Below, piece by piece: positions 18,104 through 26,460 of a stretch of 64,000 nt of DNA. The translations under genes and the position numbers were made by a program. A model generated the notes under the pieces. The model was not told where the DNA came from. It made no database searches and worked only from the letters and a program-made list of their open reading frames with translations. Location: positions 62,001-126,000 of the forward strand of contig CBDETN010000021.1 of assembly GCA_965242915.1 (NCBI GenBank). The letters run 5' to 3'. The stretch's first letter is position 1. Each line of letters opens with the position of its first letter. Source of the DNA: CAJXII01 sp965242915 (lineage in GTDB: Bacteria > Campylobacterota > Campylobacteria > Campylobacterales > Arcobacteraceae).

Positions 18104-18143
18104 CGCGGATATAAATTGATTAACAGAGTAAGGAAATTAAATA

Positions 18144-19031
18144 ATGCAAGATTTAACAGGAGCAATGACAGCTCTAATAACACCATTTAAAAATGGAAAA
18201 TTAGATGAAGTATGTTATGAAAAACTAATTAAAAGACAAATAGCGCAAGGTATTGATGCAGTTGTGCCCGTAGGAACTACTGGTGAAAGTGCAACACTTA
18301 ATATGCAGGAGCATAAACAATGTATTGAAATTGCAGTTGCCGCTTGTAAGGGAACAAATGTAAAAGTAATTGCAGGTGCCGGTGGAAATGCTACAACTGA
18401 AGCAATTGAATTAGCTTCACATGCACAAGCAGTAGGTGCTGATGCAATTCTTTCTGTAACTCCATACTATAACAAACCTACACAAGAGGGACTTTATCAA
18501 CATTATAAAGCAATAGCAAGTGCTATTGAAATTCCTGTGATGCTTTATAATGTACCTAGTCGTACTGCCGTTGATATGACTGCTGCTACTTGTGTTAGAT
18601 TATTTAATGATTGTTCAAATATATATTCTGTTAAAGAAGCTACAGGAAGTTTAGAGCGAACTATTGAATTACTTACTTTAGCTCCTGATTTTGCAGTGAT
18701 TAGCGGCGATGATGCTATTGATTTTCCTATGATGGTACAAGGTGCCAGTGGTTGTATCTCCGTAACTGCCAATATTTTACCAAATATTAAATCACAAATT
18801 ATTCATTCAGTACAACAAGGTAAATATGATGAAGCCAGAGCTTTAAATAACTCTTTATATCCCCTAAATAAAGCTTTATTTTGTGAAGCTAATCCTATTC
18901 CAATTAAAGCTGCTATGTATATTGCCGGTTTAATTTCTACTTTAGAATATAGACTTCCATTAACTCCTCCAAGCAGTCAGTCAATGCAACTTTTAGAAAA
19001 AACTTTAGAAAAATATGAGGTAATTAAATAA
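18144..19031 (+). CDS. dapA: 4-hydroxy-tetrahydrodipicolinate synthase DapA
   Basis: DapA condenses pyruvate with aspartate semialdehyde, the first committed step to lysine and peptidoglycan diaminopimelate. The 295-residue TIM barrel has VPVGTTGESATL (phosphate-side Thr), LYNVPSRT with the catalytic Tyr, and the Schiff-base Lys in SVKEATGS. It starts a five-gene operon (dapA, reductase, pgsA, rseP, yggS) and its stop overlaps the next ATG (TAATG). It works with dapD at 26461 and lysC at 50640 in the same pathway. Confidence 0.96.
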   Translation: MQDLTGAMTALITPFKNGKLDEVCYEKLIKRQIAQGIDAVVPVGTTGESATLNMQEHKQCIEIAVAACKGTNVKVIAGAGGNATTEAIELASHAQAVGADAILSVTPYYNKPTQEGLYQHYKAIASAIEIPVMLYNVPSRTAVDMTAATCVRLFNDCSNIYSVKEATGSLERTIELLTLAPDFAVISGDDAIDFPMMVQGASGCISVTANILPNIKSQIIHSVQQGKYDEARALNNSLYPLNKALFCEANPIPIKAAMYIAGLISTLEYRLPLTPPSSQSMQLLEKTLEKYEVIK

Positions 19032-19801
19032 TGAGTAATCAAGGTAAAACATTAGTAATAACAGGTGCTACAAAAGGTATTGGTAAAGCTTGTGCTTATA
19101 GATTCGCAAAAGAGGGAATAAATATCGCTTTTACATATAACACAAATGAAAAGAGTGCAAAAAGCATAGCGGCTGACTTAGAAGCTCAATTTGGAATAAA
19201 AGCCAGATATTATCCTTATAATATTTTAGAACCAGAAACTGCAAAAGAATTATTTTTAAAAATAGATGAAGATTTTGACAGAGTTGATTATTTTATCTCA
19301 AATGCTATGATTTACGGTCGTGCTGTTATTGGTGGATATAACAAGTTTATGAAATTAAAACCAAGAGGACTTAATAATATTTATACTGCAACTGTTGATG
19401 CATTTGTTTGTGCTTCTCAACAAGCTGCAAAAAGAATGACCAATGGCGGTGCAATTGTATCTTTAAGCAGTACAGGAAATTTAGTTTATATTGAGAACTA
19501 TGCAGGTCATGGTACAAATAAAGCAGCAGTTGAAGCTATGGTTAGATATGCAGCAACCGAATTAGGAGAAATGGGAATTAGAGTAAATGCTGTTTCTGGC
19601 GGACCTATTGATACAGATGCTCTTAAAGCATTTACAAACTATGAAGAAGTAGCACGAAAAACTGCTGAATTATCTCCACTTAATCGTATGGGACAACCTG
19701 AAGATTTAGCAAGTGCTTGTTGGTTTTTATGTAGTGATGAATCTAGTTGGATTACCGGTTCAACTTTAATAGTTGATGGCGGGACTACTTTTAAGAAATA
19801 A
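19031..19801 (+). CDS. SDR-family enoyl-ACP reductase-like protein (FabL type)
   Basis: This is a short-chain dehydrogenase with the Rossmann motif TGATKGIG and an active-site segment ENYAGHGTNKAAVEAMVRYAA. The Tyr and Lys are separated by six residues (Y-x6-K), which marks enoyl-ACP reductases such as FabI and FabL rather than ordinary SDRs (Y-x3-K). The intact glycine motif and the SPLNRMGQPEDLASACWFL tail point to the FabL side. A role in the last step of fatty-acid elongation is likely but not proven. It overlaps dapA by 1 bp and precedes pgsA. Confidence 0.8.
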   Translation: MSNQGKTLVITGATKGIGKACAYRFAKEGINIAFTYNTNEKSAKSIAADLEAQFGIKARYYPYNILEPETAKELFLKIDEDFDRVDYFISNAMIYGRAVIGGYNKFMKLKPRGLNNIYTATVDAFVCASQQAAKRMTNGGAIVSLSSTGNLVYIENYAGHGTNKAAVEAMVRYAATELGEMGIRVNAVSGGPIDTDALKAFTNYEEVARKTAELSPLNRMGQPEDLASACWFLCSDESSWITGSTLIVDGGTTFKK

Positions 19802-19803
19802 TT

Positions 19804-20355
19804 ATGAGCCAGAGAACTGATACAAATTTAAATTTACCAAATATTTTAGCTGCATTTAGAATTTTACTTGCACCTTTAATGCTATGGTTTATGGTAGATC
19901 AATCAAATTCGATTTTTGCCGGATGGGATCCTAGTTGGTTTGATTATTTTGCCGGTTTAATTTTTGTAATTGCTTCTATTACTGATTTTTTTGATGGTTT
20001 TATCGCACGACAATGGGATCAAATGACAAAGCTTGGAGCTATACTTGATCCGCTTGCTGATAAGATGCTTATACTTGCAGGGTTTATTGGTCTTATTGCT
20101 TTAGACAGAGCGAGTGCTTTTGCAGTGTTTTTAATACTTTCAAGAGAATTCTTTATCACGGGTCTTCGTGTTGTTGCTGTATCTGAGGGTAAAGAGGTGG
20201 CTTCTACAATGGCAGGAAAAGTTAAAACAGTAGTTCAGATGATTGCTATTGGTTTTTTAATTATGAATTGGCCGTTTGCTACAGCGTTACTTTGGATTGC
20301 AGTGTTTTTAACTTTATATTCTGGATTTGAATATATTCGTTCTTATCTTAAATAA
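19804..20355 (+). CDS. pgsA: CDP-diacylglycerol-glycerol-3-phosphate 3-phosphatidyltransferase PgsA
   Basis: PgsA makes phosphatidylglycerophosphate, the committed step to phosphatidylglycerol and cardiolipin. The 183-residue membrane protein has the CDP-alcohol phosphotransferase signature DGFIARQWDQMTKLGAILD followed by PLADK, which supplies the four metal-binding Asp residues. About four to five hydrophobic helices surround it. It starts 2 bp after the reductase stop and precedes rseP, a common pairing of membrane genes. Confidence 0.94.
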   Translation: MSQRTDTNLNLPNILAAFRILLAPLMLWFMVDQSNSIFAGWDPSWFDYFAGLIFVIASITDFFDGFIARQWDQMTKLGAILDPLADKMLILAGFIGLIALDRASAFAVFLILSREFFITGLRVVAVSEGKEVASTMAGKVKTVVQMIAIGFLIMNWPFATALLWIAVFLTLYSGFEYIRSYLK

Positions 20356-20374
20356 TATTTTAAAGGTTTAAAAA

Positions 20375-21427
20375 TTGGGTTTAATTACTTTTCTTATTGT
20401 ATTGTCAATTTTAGTTTTTTTCCATGAATTGGGGCATTTTGCAGCTGCAAGGCTTCTTGGTGTTAAAGTGTATGTATTCTCTATTGGTTTTGGTAAAAAA
20501 TTAATTTCAAAACAATGGAAGGGAACACAATGGTCTTTTTCTCTTATTCCTCTTGGCGGTTATGTAAAAATGAAAGGGCAGGAAGATATTAATCCTGCTT
20601 TAGTAAATAATGACCCCGACAGTTATAATACCAAAACACCATTTCAAAGAATACTTATCTTACTAGCAGGTCCCGCTGCTAACTTTTTATTAGCTTTTGT
20701 AGTTTATATTATGATTGGATTATTAGGAAACAATCATCTGTCTCCTACTATTGGTAAAGTAATTGAAAATTCTCCGGCACAAAAAGCCGGACTGAAAGCC
20801 AATGATGAAATTTTACAAATAAACAATACTAAAATTAAAACTTGGGATGATTTAAGTATTATTATCAAAAATTCAAAAAGTGGTTTAAAGTTTTATATTA
20901 AAAGAGATGGAAAACTGCAAACATTTATCATAAGAGCAAAACTCAGTGATAGTCAAAATATGTTTAAAGAAAAGATACAAAAAAGGATGATAGGAATAGC
21001 CCCTGCGCCTAAAACTGTCACAATATATTATTCACCTATTGAATCTTTAATCTTCGCTTACGATAAAACTTATGATGCCAGTAAAATGATATTTTTAGGC
21101 TTGCAAAAAATGATACAAGGGATAATTCCTACAAGTGAAATAGGCGGAGTGATTGCTATTGGTACAGTTATATCAGAAGCAAGTCAATCAAGTTTTGTAG
21201 CACTTTTAACAATTATGGCTTTGATTTCTGTAAACTTAGGGGTTTTAAATCTTCTACCTATTCCAGCACTTGATGGCGGACATATTATGTTTAATCTCTA
21301 TGAGATGATCACCAGAAGAAAGCCAAGTAATAGTGTTTTGGTAACTTTAACAGTTGCTGGATGGATAATATTATTTGCCCTTATGGGACTAGGAATTTAC
21401 AACGATATTAATAGAATGATGGGATAA
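20375..21427 (+). CDS. rseP: Site-2 intramembrane zinc protease RseP
   Basis: RseP cleaves transmembrane substrates within the bilayer. The start is TTG at 20375 behind TAAAGG. The first helix carries HELGH at residues 17-21 (zinc-binding HExxH). One PDZ domain lies at about 120-200, with SPAQKAGLKANDEILQINN. The second catalytic motif is LPIPALDGGH near residue 300. With 350 residues and a single PDZ domain it is the short form. In this phylum the substrate is probably not the E. coli RseA. Confidence 0.94.
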   Translation: MGLITFLIVLSILVFFHELGHFAAARLLGVKVYVFSIGFGKKLISKQWKGTQWSFSLIPLGGYVKMKGQEDINPALVNNDPDSYNTKTPFQRILILLAGPAANFLLAFVVYIMIGLLGNNHLSPTIGKVIENSPAQKAGLKANDEILQINNTKIKTWDDLSIIIKNSKSGLKFYIKRDGKLQTFIIRAKLSDSQNMFKEKIQKRMIGIAPAPKTVTIYYSPIESLIFAYDKTYDASKMIFLGLQKMIQGIIPTSEIGGVIAIGTVISEASQSSFVALLTIMALISVNLGVLNLLPIPALDGGHIMFNLYEMITRRKPSNSVLVTLTVAGWIILFALMGLGIYNDINRMMG

Positions 21428-21451
21428 AAAATGATGACGAAAGGAATTGCC

Positions 21452-22132
21452 ATGCAAAATATACAAAGAACAGAAGCGATCAAGAATTTAGATATTGTAA
21501 TAGAAAAAATAGAAAAAGCAAGACTGAAAGTAGGCGATCATCATATTGTTCAGCTTGTAGCTGTTAGCAAATACTCAACCAGTAAGGATATAAATACACT
21601 TTATAATGCGGGTCAAAGAGCATTTGGAGAAAATAAAATTCAAGATTTAAAACAAAAGGCACAAGAGCTTGATGAATTACCGTTATCTTGGCATTTTGTT
21701 GGAAGTTTACAAAAAAACAAGATAAACAACTTAATAGACCTTAACCCTGCTTTGGTACACTCTTTAGACAGTTTGGAATTGGCATTAGAGTTAAATAAAA
21801 AGTTAGAAGTCAAGGGTAAAAAAATGAATTGCCTTTTACAAATTAATTCTGCATATGAAGATACTAAATCAGGTGTGATGCCGGAGATTGCGGTTGATAC
21901 TTTTAATAAAATTGTAAAAGAATGTCCACATATAAATTTAAAAGGTATTATGAGTATCGGAGCTCATACTGATAATAAAGAGATTGTCAAACAAAGCTTT
22001 AAACTTACTAGAAATATCTTTGATAAATGTAAAGATGCCACAATATGTTCTATGGGTATGAGTAGAGATTACGAGCTTGCTATAGAATGCGGTTCAAATA
22101 TGATAAGAGTTGGGTCTGCTTTATTTAAATAA
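21452..22132 (+). CDS. yggS: PLP homeostasis protein YggS (PROSC family)
   Basis: This PLP-binding protein controls vitamin B6 levels. It contains VAVSKYSTSKDI, whose Lys binds PLP, and GENKIQDLKQKAQEL, WHFVGSLQKNK and MSRDYELAIECGSNMIRVGSALF, all conserved in the family. I use the ATG at 21452 (MQNIQRTEAI) because AAAGGA lies 7 nt upstream; an ATG at 21431 would add seven residues. It closes the dapA operon. Its stop overlaps the start of a truncated gene. Confidence 0.93.
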   Translation: MQNIQRTEAIKNLDIVIEKIEKARLKVGDHHIVQLVAVSKYSTSKDINTLYNAGQRAFGENKIQDLKQKAQELDELPLSWHFVGSLQKNKINNLIDLNPALVHSLDSLELALELNKKLEVKGKKMNCLLQINSAYEDTKSGVMPEIAVDTFNKIVKECPHINLKGIMSIGAHTDNKEIVKQSFKLTRNIFDKCKDATICSMGMSRDYELAIECGSNMIRVGSALFK

Positions 22133-22216
22133 TGTCTAATTTATCTGCTAAAATAAATAATAGTTTTAAGTTCCAACTTAGCATAGTATTTATGTTTATA
22201 TTTGTACTAAATATAC
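22132..22216 (+). pseudogene. N-terminal fragment of a membrane sensor, cut by IS3
   Basis: The ATG at 22132 overlaps the yggS stop and opens a frame reading MSNLSAKINNSFKFQLSIV followed by a hydrophobic helix (FMFIFVLNI). This is how membrane receptors and sensor kinases start. At 22217 the sequence becomes the end of an IS3 element and the frame is meaningless thereafter. A kinase C-terminus of unknown origin lies at 29640-29782, also at an IS3 end. The two could be halves of one gene. Confidence 0.6.
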
Positions 22217-22320
22217 TGATCTGTCAACCCTATATCATACTAAGAACTATAAATTCTAAGCAACCATTTCATTTTGTAACATTAACTCTTCAAACTAAAC
22301 TGGTGAATAATTATTATTTG
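22217..22320 (-). mobile_element. IS3-family end remnant (copy C)
   Basis: About 104 bp match the orfB-side end of the IS3 copies: the terminal TGATCTGTCAACCCTATATC and the last orfB codons (NNYSPVEFEELML in reverse). Homology to the intact copy stops at about 22320. The rest of the element is gone, so it cannot transpose. Confidence 0.9.
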
Positions 22321-22330
22321 ATAAAATATC

Positions 22331-22373
22331 AAATAATCATATTTTTGGATTTACACAGTTAGATTTACAGTCC
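22331..22373 (-). mobile_element. IS256-type left terminal repeat remnant
   Basis: The reverse complement matches 56733-56778, the left end of an IS256-type element, including GACTGTAAATCTAACTGTG. Its outer tip points right, directly into a transposase C-terminal fragment that begins at 22375. This order (left tip next to a right-hand fragment) is not that of an intact element and indicates rearrangement. Confidence 0.8.
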
Positions 22374-22374
22374 A

Positions 22375-22726
22375 TGGACAATTAGCACTTACAGAGTTTA
22401 ATGATATCTGGGGTAAAAAATATCCTAACATTACTGTTTCTTGGACAAATCACTGGTCTGAATTGTCTACATTTTTTAAATATCCAGATTCTGTGAGAAA
22501 ATTAATTTATACAACAAATCCTATTGAATCTTTAAATGCTACTATAAAAAGAAAAACTAAATCTAAGGGTTCATTTCCAACAGAAGATTCAGCTTTTAAA
22601 GTGATGTATCTGGCTTGTGCTGAACAACAAAATAAATGGAATGCTTCTAGTATTAGAAATTGGTTTGAGATTTATCCTCAACTTAGTATATTTTTTAAGG
22701 AGATTATGGCAAAATATGAGAAGTGA
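22375..22726 (+). pseudogene. IS256-family transposase, C-terminal fragment
   Basis: The frame encodes the last 116 or so residues of a mutator-type (IS256) DDE transposase: QLALTEFNDIWGKKYPN, then WSELSTFFKYPDSVRKLIYT and TNPIESLNATIKRKTKSKG. The Glu of the DDE triad lies in the NPIESLN segment. The N-terminal two thirds are absent. The same C-terminus appears at 31071-31240, and a complementary N-terminal part is at 56816-57590. Confidence 0.9.
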
Positions 22727-22741
22727 TTAAAAAGAAACTGC

Positions 22742-22768
22742 TGGGTTTACACAGTTTATTTTACACTC
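22742..22768. repeat. IS256-type right terminal inverted repeat
   Basis: TGGGTTTACACAGTTTATTT and the following TACACTC form the right end. Its reverse complement (GAGTGTAAAATAAACTGTGT) matches the left end at 56734 (GACTGTAAATCTAACTGTGT) with few differences, which defines the terminal inverted repeat of this element family. Confidence 0.8.
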
Positions 22769-22778
22769 TATATAAAAT

Positions 22779-23327
22779 TTAAACTTTTTCTTTAATCAAT
22801 TTCCTTATCTCTTCAATCTTTTTATGTAACTTTTCATCACTTACATTGTTTTCAAAAATACCATAACTTCTTTCATCAAAAGTTTCAGGCTCTTTTTCAA
22901 TATACTTGATATTTAGTGTATCTTGATATTTTAATTGTTCTTTTTGCTTAACTCTATCATATCTTAAGATACTTATTTTTTGAATATCCTTAAAATCCTT
23001 ATATCTCTTTAAATATTTAATTAAAGCCATCTTCTGATAATTAAGTTCAGTTTGTCCAACATGATTTGTAGCCATAATTGTTAAAACTGGACTTTTGTAA
23101 GCTACATAAACAATAAAGCCTAAATGTGTTTGTGAGAGTCCAAGTTTTATAGCATGATGAATTTTATATCTTTTTCGTATCTCATGATATTGTGGTTTAT
23201 CAGCGATACTACTAAATACAGAAGTAATATCTCTCATATGAAAGTTTGCATAAGTTATTGGCTTTTTACCAAAAAAGCTATCTTTATTTGAAAAGAAAGC
23301 TTTTTTTAACTCTTGAGCATTAGCCAT
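22779..23327 (-). CDS. Hypothetical protein
   Basis: I do not recognise this 182-residue protein. It is basic and soluble, with no signal peptide or membrane helix. It has a YANFHMRDITSVFSSI segment near residue 25 and a charged C-terminal helix (DEKLHKKIEEIRKLIKEK). Its middle (HLGFIVYVAYKSPVLTIMATNHVGQTELNYQKMALI) looks like alternating beta strands, as in a small alpha/beta nucleic-acid-associated fold, but this is only an impression. It lies 6 bp downstream of trpC on the same strand, so it is probably cotranscribed. An IS256 end begins 11 bp after its stop. Confidence 0.75.
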   Translation of the reverse strand: MANAQELKKAFFSNKDSFFGKKPITYANFHMRDITSVFSSIADKPQYHEIRKRYKIHHAIKLGLSQTHLGFIVYVAYKSPVLTIMATNHVGQTELNYQKMALIKYLKRYKDFKDIQKISILRYDRVKQKEQLKYQDTLNIKYIEKEPETFDERSYGIFENNVSDEKLHKKIEEIRKLIKEKV

Positions 23328-23333
23328 AATTTT

Positions 23334-24137
23334 TTACTTGAATAGATTAGTCGGACTATTCTTTAGTCTTCGAACTTCTGCACCAATATCATCTTGCCGC
23401 ATAAAATGTTCACCTATCAAAAATGCATCTGCGCCTATTTCACTTAGTCTTTGTATTGTTTCACAACTGCTTACTCCACTTTCAGCTACTATTATTTTAC
23501 CATTGGGGATCATTGGGATTAGTTTATCACAAAGTTGCATATCCATCTCAAAAGTTTCTAAATTTCTATGGTTTATACCTATAATAGATGCTCCGCAAGC
23601 CATCGCTTTTTTTAAATCTTCAACATCATGAATTTCAACAAGAACTTCTAGTCCTAAATGTAAAGTATATTCATATAATTCTTTTAACTCTTTTTTAGAC
23701 AATGCTTTTGCGATAAGTAAAATAAAATCAGCACCATAAACCAAAGCTTCGACTATTTGATACTTATCAACTATAAAATCTTTTCTAAGTAATGGAGTAG
23801 AAACATATCTTCTTATTCCTGTAAGATACTCTAAATCACCTTTAAACCAATGAGGTTCAGTTAAAACTGAAATAGCATTGGCACCATTATTTGAATACTC
23901 TTGAGCTATAAATAATGGATCAAAATCTTCTCTGATAATTCCTTTGCTAGGACTGGCTTTTTTTACTTCAGCAATAATTCTAATAGATTCATCCGGAGTT
24001 GCTGTAAGGAATGGTTTTACATCTCTCGGCGGATATGGATTATATGCTAAACTCCTCCCTAACCAATCCAAATCAAATTCTGCTTGTCTTTTTTCCAAAT
24101 CATCTTTTGTTCTTCTTATTATCTCATCTAAAATCAC
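23334..24137 (-). CDS. trpC: Indole-3-glycerol phosphate synthase TrpC
   Basis: TrpC closes the indole ring in tryptophan biosynthesis. The 267-residue single-domain TIM barrel has IIAEVKKASPSKG (catalytic Glu/Lys), VLTEPHWFKG, PLLRKDFIVDKYQI, GINHRNLETFEMD and VAESGVSS, all family signatures. It is not fused to TrpF. No other trp genes are adjacent. Its start overlaps the stop of the TPR lipoprotein gene by 4 bp (ATGA type). Confidence 0.96.
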   Translation of the reverse strand: MILDEIIRRTKDDLEKRQAEFDLDWLGRSLAYNPYPPRDVKPFLTATPDESIRIIAEVKKASPSKGIIREDFDPLFIAQEYSNNGANAISVLTEPHWFKGDLEYLTGIRRYVSTPLLRKDFIVDKYQIVEALVYGADFILLIAKALSKKELKELYEYTLHLGLEVLVEIHDVEDLKKAMACGASIIGINHRNLETFEMDMQLCDKLIPMIPNGKIIVAESGVSSCETIQRLSEIGADAFLIGEHFMRQDDIGAEVRRLKNSPTNLFK

Positions 24138-25390
24138 TTATTACACTCCTTTATTTTTTCCCAATGTAGTTTTATCTCTTCATTATTAAGACCAATTTGG
24201 TCAATAATTTTTTTCATATATTTAAAGGCTTCTTTACAATTATTACTTTTATAATATCCCCAGGCAACAGAGTCCATATAAGCCCAATTATTTGGTGTAC
24301 TTTTTAAAGCTTCTTTCGCTAGTTTTAATCCTTTTTTTATATCAATATTATAATCAATTAATAAATACCCATAATAGTTTTTATAATTTGGATTATCACT
24401 GGTTTTCAATACTAATTCAAAATTAGCAATTACATGCTTCATTATGGTTTTTTTATCATCAGCCATTTCAAACTCTAATATTGCAATTTGTCCTAAAAGT
24501 TCTTTATTTTTAGTTTTTCTATACAATTTACGAACTAAATTTAATACTTTTTTATAATCTTTAACTCTTTCATAAAGAACTAATAACCTAGTATTATCTA
24601 TTTTATTATCTTCAAGAAATTTTATTGCTTCTTTTATATCTTTTGTTTCTAGAACATCAATTAACAGCGATAAAACTATATTTTTTGTATGTGAATGCTT
24701 ATACTCTTTAAAAGCTTTTTTTAGAATAGAAATCAAACCATCAATATTTTGTTCTTCTCGGTAAAATAAAATCAATTTATTACATACTAACTCTTGGCAG
24801 CCAAAAAGTCGTAAATATGTTTCAAGATATGATATAGCCTTTTGTTTTTCATCTAGATATATATATAAAACATCAACCAAAGATATTAAAGTTTTTGGCT
24901 TTTTATTAGTTGCATATGCGCTTTCAAAATACTTTATAGCTTCTTTGTATTTACCCTTTGCATAATATACATTTCCCATTATCTCATAATTCGTTACATT
25001 ATTATATTGCTTTAAAAGTCTTTTTGCAAAATTTAATGCTTCATCTAATCGTATTTGTTTCAAAGATGCCATTATTGCGAGTCTATAAAATCTTTCATTA
25101 AATTGAGAATATTTATCTAAATTATTTTTACACAGTTCCCTCAAAGCTTTATAATCTTTAGTCATAATAATTTGAGAGATTGCCTTATTTAAATATTCTG
25201 GACTTTTTGTCATTTGAAAAAGTTCTGTATAAATTTGAGCACTGTATTTATATTGCTTAGCCAACTCATAATCTAAGGCAACTAAAATCAAAGTATCATG
25301 TTGACTGTTGTCTTTATACGGAGGCTGAGTATTCATGCAGCCACTAAATAAAAATACTATAAGAAACATTATTCTACTATAGCTGGACAC
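24134..25390 (-). CDS. TPR-repeat lipoprotein
   Basis: This is a probable outer-membrane-associated lipoprotein with tetratricopeptide repeats. The signal sequence ends in the lipobox LFSGC, and Met-Asn follows the lipidated Cys. The rest is helical with TPR-like pairs, for example YEIMGNVYYAKGKYKEAIKYFESAYATN and NWAYMDSVAWGYYKSNNCKEAFKYM. Function unknown; such proteins scaffold envelope complexes. The start is GTG at 25390 (18-residue signal with an Arg) or ATG at 25369, which overlaps the upstream stop as TAATG. I favour the GTG because it gives a basic n-region. Confidence 0.8.
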   Translation of the reverse strand: MSSYSRIMFLIVFLFSGCMNTQPPYKDNSQHDTLILVALDYELAKQYKYSAQIYTELFQMTKSPEYLNKAISQIIMTKDYKALRELCKNNLDKYSQFNERFYRLAIMASLKQIRLDEALNFAKRLLKQYNNVTNYEIMGNVYYAKGKYKEAIKYFESAYATNKKPKTLISLVDVLYIYLDEKQKAISYLETYLRLFGCQELVCNKLILFYREEQNIDGLISILKKAFKEYKHSHTKNIVLSLLIDVLETKDIKEAIKFLEDNKIDNTRLLVLYERVKDYKKVLNLVRKLYRKTKNKELLGQIAILEFEMADDKKTIMKHVIANFELVLKTSDNPNYKNYYGYLLIDYNIDIKKGLKLAKEALKSTPNNWAYMDSVAWGYYKSNNCKEAFKYMKKIIDQIGLNNEEIKLHWEKIKECNK

Positions 25391-25752
25391 TCTTGTTTTA
25401 CCTCTTCTATATTTTGCTTAAAATAATCCCAAAAAGGGAAAGTTCGACACTGATTTGGTCGAACATCATATATGCTGCATTGTTTTTTAGTTAAATCAAA
25501 AAATTTACAAGCAAAATTATCTTTTGATAATTGAACTTCTTTAATAGAATATTTATACCCTGCTTTTCGTAAACTTTTTGACATAACTTCTTCAATACTT
25601 TGCTCTAAAAATAAAGCTAACTTCTCAATCTCTTCTTTAGTTATCCAAATAAATCCGCTTTTACCTATACAACAGTTACCTTCACAAGTTGAACATCTAA
25701 CAGCATCAAATTTATAAGGATACCCCTCTTGTTCTAAAATCACACTTCGCAC
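25369..25752 (-). CDS. YkgJ-family cysteine-cluster protein
   Basis: This small protein belongs to the CxxCxxxxCC zinc/iron chelate family (YkgJ/UPF0153). Visible ligands are CSTCEGNCC (about residues 20-28), FACKFFD, KQCSIYDVRPNQCRTFPFWD and a late ECP. The role is unknown; metal binding is inferred from the family. The start is GTG at 25752, inside the upstream methyltransferase gene (13-bp overlap), with another GTG nine bases later. It overlaps the lipoprotein gene downstream, so the three genes form a compact operon. Confidence 0.82.
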   Translation of the reverse strand: MRSVILEQEGYPYKFDAVRCSTCEGNCCIGKSGFIWITKEEIEKLALFLEQSIEEVMSKSLRKAGYKYSIKEVQLSKDNFACKFFDLTKKQCSIYDVRPNQCRTFPFWDYFKQNIEEVKQECPAIVE

Positions 25753-26453
25753 TTAATACTGTGAGTTGAGCACAGGGAATAAACTTTATTTGTAATTTCA
25801 TTAAACTCACCATCTTCATCAAACATAATAGCAGGAGGTAATATTTTACATCTTGTTTTAGAACTTTTTCTTGCCATAATCATAACTAATGATGCTTCTT
25901 TACTTTGCTTTGGATGCAAAAACTGTAAAGCCTCAATATTCAATTTAACTTTATCACAATGTTTTATAATATCATTTAATAGCTTAACATCATAGCAAAA
26001 GAAAAACTTTCCACCATTATTTAAAAGCTTTGATACCTTGATAATAAACTGTTCTAGCGGAAGATTATCATTATATCTTGCAATTTTGATACTCTCATTT
26101 CCACTTTGAACTACACTGCTTGGATAAAAAGGTGGATTTGAAACTATATAGTCGAACTGCTTCTCAAACTTTAAATCTAAAAAACTACCTTTGTGCAGTT
26201 GATTGTCAATTTTATTAATTTGTGAATTTTTATGAGATAAAAACTGAAATTTTTCTTGTATCTCCACTTGATTTAACTTTAACTTTTTAAAATCTCTAGC
26301 AACCAAAAGTCCAAGTATTCCACTACCTGAACCAACATCAAGAAGTTCCCCTTTGATATTTTTAAATTGTTCTAAATTTTTACAAATAAATGAAAAAAGA
26401 AAATGGGTATCACTATTGTAGCAATACCCACTTTGTGGTTGATAAAGAAGCAT
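25740..26453 (-). CDS. tRNA1(Val) adenine-N6-methyltransferase-like protein
   Basis: This is a SAM-dependent methyltransferase of the small-domain group. It has the SAM-binding motif LLDVGSGSGILGLLVA near residue 40 and the N6-adenine motif VSNPPFYPS (NPPF) near 110. The opening YQPQSGYCYNSDTHFLFSF resembles YfiC/TrmN6, which methylates A37 of tRNA1(Val). At 237 residues it fits. It starts 7 bp after the dapD stop on the same strand. The exact tRNA target is inferred. Confidence 0.82.
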   Translation of the reverse strand: MLLYQPQSGYCYNSDTHFLFSFICKNLEQFKNIKGELLDVGSGSGILGLLVARDFKKLKLNQVEIQEKFQFLSHKNSQINKIDNQLHKGSFLDLKFEKQFDYIVSNPPFYPSSVVQSGNESIKIARYNDNLPLEQFIIKVSKLLNNGGKFFFCYDVKLLNDIIKHCDKVKLNIEALQFLHPKQSKEASLVMIMARKSSKTRCKILPPAIMFDEDGEFNEITNKVYSLCSTHSIKCEV

Positions 26454-26460
26454 TTAATCT

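Noticed and set aside
22132..22362. A 76-codon ORF starting at the yggS stop
   Set aside because: Only the first 28 or so codons are genuine gene sequence; the rest is IS3 and IS256 end sequence read by chance.
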